A program made the position numbers and the translations under genes. From positions 124,001 through 188,000 of the forward strand of contig CAWGVL010000048.1 in the NCBI GenBank assembly GCA_963825845.1: a DNA stretch of 64,000 nt. The letters run 5' to 3'. Source of the stretch: DASQDN01 sp963825845 (GTDB lineage: Bacteria > Acidobacteriota > Terriglobia > Bryobacterales > Bryobacteraceae). Shown piece by piece: positions 45,132 to 53,597 of the stretch. Position 1 is the stretch's first letter. Each line of letters begins with the position of its first letter. The notes under the pieces were generated by a model. That model was not told the DNA's origin and ran no database searches. It worked only from the letters and a program-made list of their open reading frames with translations.

Positions 45132-45635
45132 ATGTCGAAAATCAACGAGATTCTCGGGTCCGCTGCCGCGATTGCCAAGGGCATGGGTGTCACTTTCCGG
45201 GAGATGATGCAGCCGACGCTGACGGATGCCTATCCCGACGCTCCGCCCAATTTCCAGGAGCGGTATCGCGGAGTGCACGTACTGCAGCGCGACGAGAACG
45301 GGCTGGAAAAATGCGTTGCCTGCTTTTTATGCGCCGCCGCCTGCCCGGCTGACTGCATCTACATCGAGGCTGCTGAGAACACCGAGAAGGCACGGATCAG
45401 CGGCGGCGAGCGATACGCCGAGGTATACAACATCGACTACAGCCGTTGTATATTCTGTGGATATTGCGTGGAGGCCTGTCCGACAGACGCCATCACGCAC
45501 GGCCACGGTTTTGAGATCGCGAGCTTCAATACATCCACGTTGAATTACAGAAAAGAGCAGTTGCTGGCTCCGCTACCGGCAGGCGCCACGGGGTCAGTGA
45601 CGGTCAACGAAGAGCCGGTCAGCGCCGGCCACTAG
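45132..45635 (+). CDS. nuoI: NADH-quinone oxidoreductase subunit I, stand-alone
   Basis: Complex I subunit with two [4Fe-4S] clusters (N6a/N6b), 167 residues. The motifs are CVACFLCAAACPADC (about 61-75) and CIFCGYCVEACP (about 107-118). The preceding block VTFREMMQPTLTDAYPD and RYRGVHVLQRDENGLEKC matches NuoI. No other nuo gene lies within the window. It is therefore either a detached complex I gene or part of a divided operon. A function as a separate ferredoxin cannot be excluded. Confidence 0.88.
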   Translation: MSKINEILGSAAAIAKGMGVTFREMMQPTLTDAYPDAPPNFQERYRGVHVLQRDENGLEKCVACFLCAAACPADCIYIEAAENTEKARISGGERYAEVYNIDYSRCIFCGYCVEACPTDAITHGHGFEIASFNTSTLNYRKEQLLAPLPAGATGSVTVNEEPVSAGH

Positions 45636-45677
45636 ACGTGCAATGATCGGCCCTCAGTGGGCGCTGCCGACTCGCAG

Positions 45678-46817
45678 CTACTGTAAGCCATATTCGGCCT
45701 TGATGGCCTTCAAGTTCTCTATTGCCTGACGTTGAACTGCGCTATCGATCGCGATGCATTGTTGCGTGAAGCGAATCGCCTCGTGAACTTTGATTCGTTC
45801 CCCCGCTTCTGCCATCCGATAGTTCACGTATCCGAGGTGGTAAAAGGCCCCCGCAAGCATGTCGGAGTTGCTGAGATATGGCACGGCGGCTCGCAAGTGC
45901 CTGTCCGCGGGCGCGAACTTTTCCTGTGTGCTGAATAGTAAGCCCGCCATCCAGTTTGCCGTGCCGAGCATGTGACGTTTCTTGACGTCCCACTCTGCGT
46001 CGGAAATGTCTTCGGGCTTCGCTTTCGTCTCGAGCAGTTCCAGCAATTTTAGGGAGTATGCAATGACTTTCGCCTCTTCCTTGCGCTTCTCCATGTAATG
46101 CGTCGCGACCATGAGTAGCAGGTCCTCGTTCCACTCACCCTTCTCGAACTGAATCTCCGCAGACGCGACCGCCTCCACGATATCCACCTGCCGGACAACC
46201 GCCGTGTGCGACGTTCGCATCTGAGCAAGATATTCGCTCGTTGGATTCCGCTGTTCCAGCGCTTCAATCAGCTCAGACTTGACCTTTGTATCTTTTGTTT
46301 GGATCGAAGCGAAGTACAAAGAGTACTCTGTGTACTGCTCCACCTGGCGAGCGTACTCGATCTTCTGCTTCCACACGGCGATCTCTTCGTCGTCACCGTA
46401 CTCGGGGCGCTTGAGTTGCATTACTTTGTGGGCAACCTTGGATGTCTGTGAAGACCAGAGCCTGATCAGTAGCAACTCTTTCTTTGCCTCGGCGGCACGG
46501 AGACAGTTATGGGCAGCCGATAGTTCCAGAGGATCGATACTGAGGATCTTGGCGCCCGTCTCGAATACCTTGTCGTAGTTCTTGTTCTCCAGATGTTGCT
46601 GCTGAATGTGTGACAACACCCATGTGGCAGCCTCGTGATTAGGGAACTGAGCCGCAAATTGCTCGAGAAGGAAGAACTTTTTTGCCGCGTCTTTCTCGTT
46701 ATCGATCTGCTGGAGCAGTTGTCCCTCCTGCGTATCGATCTCGATCAGCAGTTTCTGCCCGAACATGGTCGCGGAACTCAGGGCGCAAACAAGTACCACA
46801 AGCAATATCCGTGACAT
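45678..46817 (-). CDS. Exported protein of unknown function with helical repeats
   Basis: A 379-residue protein with a signal peptide (1-20, ending TMFGQ). It is almost entirely alpha-helical and reads like degenerate TPR repeats (AAATWVLSHIQQQHLENKNYDKVFETGAKILSIDPLELSAAHNCLRAAEA; AGAFYHLGYVNYRMAEAGERIKVHEAIRFTQQCIAID). Similar proteins are frequent in Acidobacteria. No partner is suggested by the neighbours; the gene is convergent with nuoI. Confidence 0.72.
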   Translation of the reverse strand: MSRILLVVLVCALSSATMFGQKLLIEIDTQEGQLLQQIDNEKDAAKKFFLLEQFAAQFPNHEAATWVLSHIQQQHLENKNYDKVFETGAKILSIDPLELSAAHNCLRAAEAKKELLLIRLWSSQTSKVAHKVMQLKRPEYGDDEEIAVWKQKIEYARQVEQYTEYSLYFASIQTKDTKVKSELIEALEQRNPTSEYLAQMRTSHTAVVRQVDIVEAVASAEIQFEKGEWNEDLLLMVATHYMEKRKEEAKVIAYSLKLLELLETKAKPEDISDAEWDVKKRHMLGTANWMAGLLFSTQEKFAPADRHLRAAVPYLSNSDMLAGAFYHLGYVNYRMAEAGERIKVHEAIRFTQQCIAIDSAVQRQAIENLKAIKAEYGLQ

Positions 46818-47157
46818 CGGCGCGTCCTCCTTTCCCCGTATCGGCGTAACTCCGGCAGGAGTTTATCAGGTCAATGATTCTTCTACCGTCTGCCGGTACG
46901 CCGATTTCCAAGTCAGCGAAGGAATTCGGCGGCACGACAGCTCCAAAATGATACACTTCTTCTTCTTTCAGACCTATATACCGTCGGATCGATAGAGTAC
47001 TATTTCGATGGCGCCGGTAACTATAATTCCACTGGCATTACACTTATTTCTAAGTATGGATAGGTGACTTGACTGAGTCGTTTGCCAAGAATTAAACCCC
47101 TGCGGTGAGTCAGTTGACCACGAGGCCGGGAAGGGTGTAATCTCAATTGCTTCCGGA
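46818..47157. other. Divergent intergenic region, nothing recognised
   Basis: 340 nt between the helical-repeat gene and the permease, which point away from each other, so both promoters should be here. The middle part (46940-47060) is A/T-rich with a run TTCTTCTTCTTTC. No RNA gene, repeat or clear consensus promoter was identified. Confidence 0.45.
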
Positions 47158-48168
47158 ATGATACTGCCTACAACCTACGCCGCCGCCCTGCTGCTCACGC
47201 TTATATCCATGATCTGCTGGGGTTCCTGGGCGAACACATTCAAACTTAGCAAAAATTGGCGTTTTGAACTTTTTTATTTCGACTACGCGTTTGGCGTGTT
47301 AATTATGGCCCTGATCGCGGCTTTCACGTTCGGCAGTATGGGCGACGAACTGTCATTCATGGACAACCTGCTGATCACGGGGAAGCGGCAAATGGCCATG
47401 GCCATGGCCGCCGGCGGAATCTTCAATCTCGCGAACATGCTTCTGGTAGCCGCGATTTCAATTTCCGGTCTGGCGGTGGCTTTCCCGGTAGGTATCGGGT
47501 TGGCACTCGTCATCGGAGTCATTTGGAATTACATCCTGCGCCCTGCGGGAAACCCAGCTCTCTTATTCGGAGGAGCGGCCATCGTGATTCTTGCGATTCT
47601 GGTGGATGCGCTGGCTTACCGCAACCACGCCGTAACATCGCAGGCGGGAGGCGCAAAATTTAGTGCCAAAGGCCTGATTCTAAGCCTCGTTAGTGGCGTC
47701 CTTATGGGTTCGTTTTATCCTCTCGTGGAGATGTCGCGAGAGGGCGAGATCGGGCTCGGTCCCTATGCGGCAGGCGTGATGTTTTCGATCGGTGTTCTTA
47801 TCACCACGTTCATCTTCAATCTATACTTCATGAACCTTCCGGTGCAAGGCGAGCCGGTACCGATCACCGCATATCTCCACGGCGGGATGAAGAATCACCT
47901 CCTCGGGCTTATCGGAGGAATGATTTGGTGTGGAGGCGCGATCACGAACTTCGTCGCCGCAAGCGCGCCGCCGGACGTTAACGTCGGACCCGCGATGAGC
48001 TATGCGATGGGCCAGGGCGCTACGTTGATCTCGGCACTATGGGGGCTGCTGGTCTGGAAAGAGTTTGCAGGCGCGACCTCTCGCGTCAGAACCCTGCTGA
48101 CTGTGATGATTGTCTTGTTCGTCATTGGGTTAGGGATGGTCTCCGTAGCCCCACTATACGCCAGCTAA
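47158..48168 (+). CDS. GRP/ureide-permease-type transporter
   Basis: An inner-membrane carrier of 336 residues with about ten hydrophobic helices, in the drug/metabolite transporter superfamily. The opening MICWGSWANTFKLSKNWRFELFYFDYAFGVLIMALIAAFTFGS matches the ureide permease/glucose-rhamnose porter group. Substrates in that group range from sugars to allantoin and uracil, and cannot be chosen here. Its last 15 nt overlap the convergent AlaX-type gene. Confidence 0.8.
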   Translation: MILPTTYAAALLLTLISMICWGSWANTFKLSKNWRFELFYFDYAFGVLIMALIAAFTFGSMGDELSFMDNLLITGKRQMAMAMAAGGIFNLANMLLVAAISISGLAVAFPVGIGLALVIGVIWNYILRPAGNPALLFGGAAIVILAILVDALAYRNHAVTSQAGGAKFSAKGLILSLVSGVLMGSFYPLVEMSREGEIGLGPYAAGVMFSIGVLITTFIFNLYFMNLPVQGEPVPITAYLHGGMKNHLLGLIGGMIWCGGAITNFVAASAPPDVNVGPAMSYAMGQGATLISALWGLLVWKEFAGATSRVRTLLTVMIVLFVIGLGMVSVAPLYAS

Positions 48169-49368
48169 CAGCGAATCCAGCCGATCGAGTACGGCTTTCG
48201 GATCGGTGGCAAAGCTACCCTGCGCGATCTGCGCTGACCCGCCTCCCTTGCCGCCGACGTCCGCAAATAGCTGCTTGAGAACGTTGCCGGCATGGATACC
48301 CGTACGCGGATCGCTCGCGATCAGCACCGCAGGTGGTTGCTCCGTGATTGCGAAAAAAACGGCATGCCCCTCCGCGACAAACGACTTGGCTTCCGCGCGA
48401 ATATCATCTGGAAATGGACCTTGCGCAAGGAGACGCGAGTGAACTTTCAAACCTCGCCCATTCGCTTCGGTCTTCGCGTAGAGCATCCGTCCGCGAAGTT
48501 CGCCCAGTTCGGACTCCAATTTACGGCGGAATTTATCTCCGTCCTTCAACTTCTCCGCTTGCGTCGACACAAGAGCCGGTACTTCGTCGGGCGAGGCGGA
48601 GAAGGAACGGGCCGCAGCTTCCAGAGCAGTGAAGTCCGCGCGAGCTCGCCGAATCGCCCTGTTGCCGCACAGAAATTCCAAACGCGAATTTCCACGAATC
48701 TTCTCCGTGGAACGCAGCAGAATCGCGCCGATCTCGCCTGTAGTCTGAACGTGCGTTCCGCCGCAAGCGCTCCGGTCAAGATTCGCGATAGATACGATTC
48801 GCAACGTACCTGATCGGTCCGAGGCTTTCCGCAGACCCTCAACCAACGAAGCATCTTCAAACGTCACGGACACCGGTCGGTCCTCCTGCACGATCTCATT
48901 TGCCCTGAGTTCAGCGGAGGTGATTTGCTCTGGGGTCAGAGAAGAACAAGCGAGTTCGATCGTAGAGGAGACCGCGCCCATGTGAAAACTGAGAGTCCGG
49001 ATGTCATACAGGTCGATGAACACGGCGGAGAGGAGGTGCTGACCGGTATGCTGCTGCATGTGGTCGAATCGGCGACTCCAATCGACCTCGCACTCGACCT
49101 CCGGCAGCGAAAGAGGCTCCTTGAGGACGTGAACGATCCGCCCATCCTCGTCGAGAACATCGGCGACCGCCAGTCCGCCTACGCGTCCGGTGTCGTGCGG
49201 CTGGCCGCCCGATGTAGGATAGAAGGCCGTTTGGTCCAGTACTACGCGCAGACCGCCTTCAAGAACGCGCGCCCGGAAGGCAGTGCGATACGAATCTTCG
49301 TAATAGAGGCGACCTGTCTCGTTGCTCAATAGGGGAAGCCTTGCGGTACTAGGATTATCTTCCATCAT
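48154..49368 (-). CDS. AlaX-type alanyl-tRNA editing protein with DHHA1 domain
   Basis: A free-standing editing protein that hydrolyses mischarged Ser- or Gly-tRNA(Ala). The 404 residues show an N-terminal AlaRS-like beta-barrel (TAFYPTSGGQPHDTG). The zinc/catalytic site is HMQQHTGQHLLSAVF, paired with the second half SACGGTHVQTTGEIG. A C-terminal DHHA1 domain is present with GGKGGGSAQIAQG. The aminoacylation domain is absent. This length corresponds to the long AlaX-L form. Confidence 0.9.
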   Translation of the reverse strand: MMEDNPSTARLPLLSNETGRLYYEDSYRTAFRARVLEGGLRVVLDQTAFYPTSGGQPHDTGRVGGLAVADVLDEDGRIVHVLKEPLSLPEVECEVDWSRRFDHMQQHTGQHLLSAVFIDLYDIRTLSFHMGAVSSTIELACSSLTPEQITSAELRANEIVQEDRPVSVTFEDASLVEGLRKASDRSGTLRIVSIANLDRSACGGTHVQTTGEIGAILLRSTEKIRGNSRLEFLCGNRAIRRARADFTALEAAARSFSASPDEVPALVSTQAEKLKDGDKFRRKLESELGELRGRMLYAKTEANGRGLKVHSRLLAQGPFPDDIRAEAKSFVAEGHAVFFAITEQPPAVLIASDPRTGIHAGNVLKQLFADVGGKGGGSAQIAQGSFATDPKAVLDRLDSLLAGV

Positions 49369-49428
49369 AGATCCTATGAAACGGTTGCCAAACGCCTGAT
49401 ACTGCGTCTAAGCGATAATAAAATCACA

Positions 49429-50088
49429 ATGTTCCGTACCATCCGGGAGCAGATCGATACGATCTTCCGCGAAGATCCCGCCGCGAAGAGCGTGATCGAG
49501 ATCGTCCTCTGTTATCCAGGATTTCATGCAATTCTCCTCCACCGTTTTTCGCACTGGCTGTACGTTGCGGGTATCCCACTGATTCCTCGCGTTATCTCCC
49601 AGATCAGTCGTTTTTTTACAGGCATCGAGATTCATCCCGGCGCGACAATCGGCCGGCGGTTCTTTATCGATCACGGTATGGGAGTCGTGATCGGCGAAAC
49701 GACCGAAATAGGGGACGACGTTCTGATCTACCAGAATGTGACTCTCGGAGGTACTGGGAAGGAGAAGGGGAAGCGGCATCCTACTATCGGAAGTAACGTT
49801 GTAATCGGCACGGGCGCGAAAGTACTAGGCGGGATTGTTGTCGGCCATAACGTAAAAATCGGCGCTGGCTCTGTAGTTGTGAAGCCAGTTCCCGATAATT
49901 CTACTGTGGTGGGAATTCCCGGCCGGGTGGTAAGAATGCGTTCCGAGAGCTGTGACCAATTGGAGCACGGAAAACTGCCTGATCCCGAAGGTCAGGCGCT
50001 CGATGAATTGCGTAGCCGGGTCGACGATCTGGAGAAGACGCTCCGGGAACTAGCTGAGGAGCGGCTTTCCTCCAGGAACAGCCGTTGA
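49429..50088 (+). CDS. cysE: Serine O-acetyltransferase
   Basis: Makes O-acetylserine from serine and acetyl-CoA for cysteine synthesis. The 219 residues include the family block HRFSHWLYVAGIPLIPRVISQISRFFTGIEIHPGATIG, the left-handed beta-helix, and the catalytic region FIDHGMGVVIGETTEIGDDV with its His. NVTLGGTGK lines the CoA site. The protein is of the short type with a C-terminal coiled segment (ALDELRSRVDDLEKTLRELAEE). No good Shine-Dalgarno is seen. No cysK is adjacent. Confidence 0.94.
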   Translation: MFRTIREQIDTIFREDPAAKSVIEIVLCYPGFHAILLHRFSHWLYVAGIPLIPRVISQISRFFTGIEIHPGATIGRRFFIDHGMGVVIGETTEIGDDVLIYQNVTLGGTGKEKGKRHPTIGSNVVIGTGAKVLGGIVVGHNVKIGAGSVVVKPVPDNSTVVGIPGRVVRMRSESCDQLEHGKLPDPEGQALDELRSRVDDLEKTLRELAEERLSSRNSR

Positions 50089-50735
50089 GAACCGTCCTTC
50101 TTGTTCTGGCGTTGGCCGCAACGGCCACGGCCGAGACATTTACCTACTGGATCGAGCCCTGCACCAGACCCGAGGCCGAGTGCGAAGCTTCGGACGAGCA
50201 ATTGGCTGAATGGGCGCTGGATGCCTGGGCACGGGCATCGAATGGAAACCTCGATTTTGTTCGTTCCCCGCTGAGCAAGGCTCGGATTCGCCTGTATTGG
50301 GCCTCTACGGGGAATCGCGGCTTGTACGGAGAGGCTCGCGCGATCACGGTAGACGGAAAGCCAGGGGCGGAGGTCGACATCCGCCCAAGCCTGCACGCGC
50401 TGGGGCACAAAATTGAGGGCGTCGGCAGCCAGGACCGGCTGTTCAGGCACACGGTGGTTTACATCACTTGTCTGCACGAGACTGGACACGCGCTGGGCCT
50501 GCCGCACACTCGCGCTTTCAATGATGTCATGTATAGTTTCGAATACGGCGGGAACATCCTCGACTTCTTCGGCCGTTACCGCCGTAAGTTGGAGACCCGG
50601 GAAGATATTCAAAAGGTTTCGGGCCTGTCGTCTGAAGATGAGCGCCGGCTTATGAGTATCTACAACGTCCATCACACGGGAAGCGGCAAGCCACGACGTA
50701 CTACAGCCAGCACTCGGGCGGGCAGCGCACAGTAA
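50085..50735 (+). CDS. Secreted matrixin-like metzincin protease
   Basis: A 216-residue secreted zinc protease. After a signal peptide (1-16), the long zinc motif HETGHALGLPH (His131, Glu132, His135, His141) follows the pattern HExxHxxGxxH. The Met-turn is in NDVMYSFEYGG about ten residues later. Upstream strands (ALDAWARASNGNLDFVRSP, IRLYWAS) match the matrixin-like fold of bacterial M10-type peptidases. The start is TTG, overlapping the cysE stop, with AGGA 7 nt upstream. A weak start may limit expression. Confidence 0.83.
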   Translation: MRTVLLVLALAATATAETFTYWIEPCTRPEAECEASDEQLAEWALDAWARASNGNLDFVRSPLSKARIRLYWASTGNRGLYGEARAITVDGKPGAEVDIRPSLHALGHKIEGVGSQDRLFRHTVVYITCLHETGHALGLPHTRAFNDVMYSFEYGGNILDFFGRYRRKLETREDIQKVSGLSSEDERRLMSIYNVHHTGSGKPRRTTASTRAGSAQ

Positions 50736-50800
50736 GTTCCAGTCAGGTTCGTGAAACCGCGGGCCATCCCGTCGTCTAACACGAGGAGCTTTACCCTCGA

Positions 50801-51427
50801 ATGCACGAACTTATACGACATGCGCTTCACTTCTTCGCCCGGATGGGCGGATTCGGGCTGATCGGGTTCGGCATCCTCGACTCCTCTTTTTTATTCCTAC
50901 CCTTAGGGAATGACCTGCTTCTGATCGTTCTGACTGCGCGCAAACCGGAGTTGTTCTGGTATTACGCGTCGATGGCGGCACTCGGGTCGTTGATCGGGTG
51001 CACGCTCACCGACGCCGTAAGCCGCAAGCTGGGCGAATCCGGGCTGGAGCGGATGGCGAATCCTCAGCGTGTCAAGAGACTGCAAGAGAAGATCGAGAAG
51101 CACGCATGGTGGATTCTCGGCGCTGCTGCCCTGCTTCCCCCTCCCTTCCCGTTTACCGTATTCCTTATCGCGGCATCAGGATTACAGATGTCGCGCTGGA
51201 AGGTACTTGGAGCTGTCGGCACGGGACGGCTGGTTCGCTTCTTCGTCCTCGCCTTGCTTGCCGTTCAACACGGGCGGCACATCCTGCGAATCATCCGCCG
51301 GCCCGAAATTGAATATGTCGTCATCGCGCTGGCGGTCATCTCGATCATCGGCAGCGTGTTCTCGATCGTCAAATGGGTCCGGTCAACCCGCCACCGGAGA
51401 CCTCAGCCGGCGTACGCACAGCAATAA
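50801..51427 (+). CDS. DedA/VTT-domain membrane protein (YqaA-like)
   Basis: A 208-residue inner-membrane protein with about five helices and the VTT fold (ILDSSFLFLPLGNDLLLIVLTARKP; GSLIGCTLTDAVSRKLGESG; AALLPPPFPFTVFLIAASGLQMSRWKVLGAVGTGRLVRFFVLA). DedA-family members are needed for membrane lipid recycling or proton balance in other bacteria. The substrate here is unknown. GAGGAG about 14 nt before the ATG may be the ribosome-binding site. Confidence 0.85.
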   Translation: MHELIRHALHFFARMGGFGLIGFGILDSSFLFLPLGNDLLLIVLTARKPELFWYYASMAALGSLIGCTLTDAVSRKLGESGLERMANPQRVKRLQEKIEKHAWWILGAAALLPPPFPFTVFLIAASGLQMSRWKVLGAVGTGRLVRFFVLALLAVQHGRHILRIIRRPEIEYVVIALAVISIIGSVFSIVKWVRSTRHRRPQPAYAQQ

Positions 51428-51428
51428 T

Positions 51429-52757
51429 TTATTCGGCGTCCCGGTTGTAGATGCGGACCCGGAACAGAGGTTTTTCCTTCTCCGCGGCATCCTGCTCGTA
51501 AAGCTGCTCGGTTCTTGCCGGATCGTAGTCACGCCATAGCCATGTCATCGACTCAGGCATCTGCGCCCCGGCATGTGCGCCGGAATGAGGTCCGGGCCCG
51601 AATGTCAGGTGGAAGTCATAACCACGCATCTTAAGTGAGTTTGCCATCTGAATATTCTGCAGAGGCCAGCTTCCGTGCGCATTCTCGAGGTCTTCCGAGC
51701 CGTCCTGGAGCCATACACGAATATTCCGCTTGGGATCCTTGCGCACACGGAAAGGCAGGATCTCACCGCCTTCGAGTTTGCCCGGCTGCCACTGAATGCT
51801 CGTGAATGTTCCCACGTAGCATTGGACCCGGCTGAAGAGATCGGGCATTTGCCAGGCGGCGTTGAAGGCGGCGATACCACCTGACGAACTGCCCGAAATG
51901 GCGTAGCTATAAGCGTCCTTGCGGAGGTTGTACTTCTTGCCAACTTCCGCGATCAGCTCATCCCGCAGAAATCGGACATATCGATCCGAGACCGTGTCAT
52001 ATTCGGTGCTACGCATTGAATCCTTCATGGTGCGCCGGGTCGCCTTTGAGAAGTTGGAAACATATTCGTACGTTGGTGTGCCGACAGCCTTTTCGATGTC
52101 ACCGGGCGACGTAAAGATGTGGATGATGACGGGGATCTTCTTTTGATGCGTGAGATTGTCGATGACATTCATCAGCCGCGATCCGCCGTTTCGGTTCGTA
52201 TGTCCCTGACCGTCCTGCCACACCATGACTGCCGCAGGTTTCGAAGGATCGTATTGCGCCGGCACGTAGATCCAATAGTCCGACACCATCCCGTCAAAAA
52301 TTTTGCTCGTATGTACGATTTTCTCGGATAGCTTACCTTCGGGAACACCGGGCTGCGGATAGGAATCCGGTCCATAGGCCGGAACATTCAGATTTCCTCC
52401 GACACGTGTTCCATCGACCATGTAATGAAAGACATGGGGGTGACCGGTGCGTAACTGAGCGGTCGTCATCCACACATTACTATCCTTCAACTTCGACATC
52501 GCCGGACCGGGCTTATCGTCAATGATGATCTGAGGCTTCGTCGGGGATTCCACCGCAAACACGAAGTCCGGTCCTTCGCCAACGAATGCAGTGCCCTTCT
52601 GGACTGCTTCGGGAGTTGCTGTCGCCAGCAGCGTCTCGCGAAACGACGCGCTGTGCGGATCTTTCTTGGCCATCTGCAGGAGTTGTGAGGGAGTCGCCTT
52701 CTCGGCCGCCCCCGCCGCAAGCGCGAGTACGAGAGGAATTAGGATTTTTTGTATCAT
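51429..52757 (-). CDS. Exported esterase D-type hydrolase
   Basis: A secreted alpha/beta hydrolase of 442 residues in the putative-esterase (esterase D/enterochelin esterase) family. A signal peptide covers 1-18. The N-terminal part (about 40-135) resembles an E-set domain. The catalytic part has IYVPAQYDPSKPAAVMVWQDG, the nucleophile motif SGSSSGG, and a C-terminal GPHSGAHAGAQMPESMTWLW with candidate His residues. It differs from the esterase at 22219-23337 in length and nucleophile elbow. The natural ester is unknown. Confidence 0.83.
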   Translation of the reverse strand: MIQKILIPLVLALAAGAAEKATPSQLLQMAKKDPHSASFRETLLATATPEAVQKGTAFVGEGPDFVFAVESPTKPQIIIDDKPGPAMSKLKDSNVWMTTAQLRTGHPHVFHYMVDGTRVGGNLNVPAYGPDSYPQPGVPEGKLSEKIVHTSKIFDGMVSDYWIYVPAQYDPSKPAAVMVWQDGQGHTNRNGGSRLMNVIDNLTHQKKIPVIIHIFTSPGDIEKAVGTPTYEYVSNFSKATRRTMKDSMRSTEYDTVSDRYVRFLRDELIAEVGKKYNLRKDAYSYAISGSSSGGIAAFNAAWQMPDLFSRVQCYVGTFTSIQWQPGKLEGGEILPFRVRKDPKRNIRVWLQDGSEDLENAHGSWPLQNIQMANSLKMRGYDFHLTFGPGPHSGAHAGAQMPESMTWLWRDYDPARTEQLYEQDAAEKEKPLFRVRIYNRDAE

Positions 52758-52793
52758 CGGCTGAAAAATTAGCTTATCCGATCACGAAGTCAG

Positions 52794-53594
52794 TTGAGCG
52801 ATGATACACTTCTTTCCGTGCGTAATCCTCTCATTGCGGAAGTCGTCGCTGAAGCATTCGGAACGTTCGTGCTGGTACTCTTCGGCACTGGTGTGGTTGC
52901 AATGGTTGTACTGTTTGGACATGGGACGCCGGGTGAAGTCGTGAATGGCGGATTCACCAACATCACCTGGGCGTGGGGCTTGGCCGTTGCAATGGCCGTG
53001 TATCTTACCGCAAAGATCAGCGGAGCTCATCTGAACCCGGCAGTGACGCTCGCCCTTGCCACGTTTCGAGGATTTTCATGGAACAAAGTGGCTCCGTATT
53101 GTTTGGCTCAGATGCTTGGCGGATTTTGCGGCGCGGCGCTGACGTATCTGAACTACCGGCCGGCGTTTCTGAAAACGGATCCCGACCTGTCGCACACGGC
53201 CGGTGTCTTAACGACCTTTCCGGCATTCCCAGCCATCCCGATGGCAGGGTTTCTCGATCAGGTGATCGGCACTGCGCTCCTGGTCCTGCTGATCTTTGCG
53301 CTTTCGGACGAGAATAACATTGCGCCGCCACCTCAGATCGCTCCTCTTCTGATAGGTTTGATTGTCGTGCTGATCGGCATGTCGTTCGGCGGCATGCATG
53401 GTTATGCGATCAATCCGGCACGTGACTTTGGACCCCGTATGTTCACGGTTCTCGCAGGGTTCCGCAATAACGGTCTCACGGATGGATCGAACCAATTTCT
53501 CGTTCCTCTCGTGGCTCCGCTGATCGGTGGACTCGCCGGCGGCGCGCTTTACGAGACTCTGATAGGCCGGTTCCTCCGGCAGAACGGAGTGTAA
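52794..53594 (+). CDS. glpF: Aquaglyceroporin (MIP family)
   Basis: Membrane channel for glycerol or water with six helices and the two half-helix motifs HLNPAVT and YAINPARDFGPR. The Asp after the second NPAR indicates a glycerol facilitator rather than a strict water channel. The start is uncertain: TTG 52794 gives 266 residues and GTG 52818 gives 258. The 36-nt divergent gap to the esterase gene must hold both promoters. No glpK or glpD is adjacent. Confidence 0.9.
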   Translation: MSDDTLLSVRNPLIAEVVAEAFGTFVLVLFGTGVVAMVVLFGHGTPGEVVNGGFTNITWAWGLAVAMAVYLTAKISGAHLNPAVTLALATFRGFSWNKVAPYCLAQMLGGFCGAALTYLNYRPAFLKTDPDLSHTAGVLTTFPAFPAIPMAGFLDQVIGTALLVLLIFALSDENNIAPPPQIAPLLIGLIVVLIGMSFGGMHGYAINPARDFGPRMFTVLAGFRNNGLTDGSNQFLVPLVAPLIGGLAGGALYETLIGRFLRQNGV

Positions 53595-53597
53595 GTC

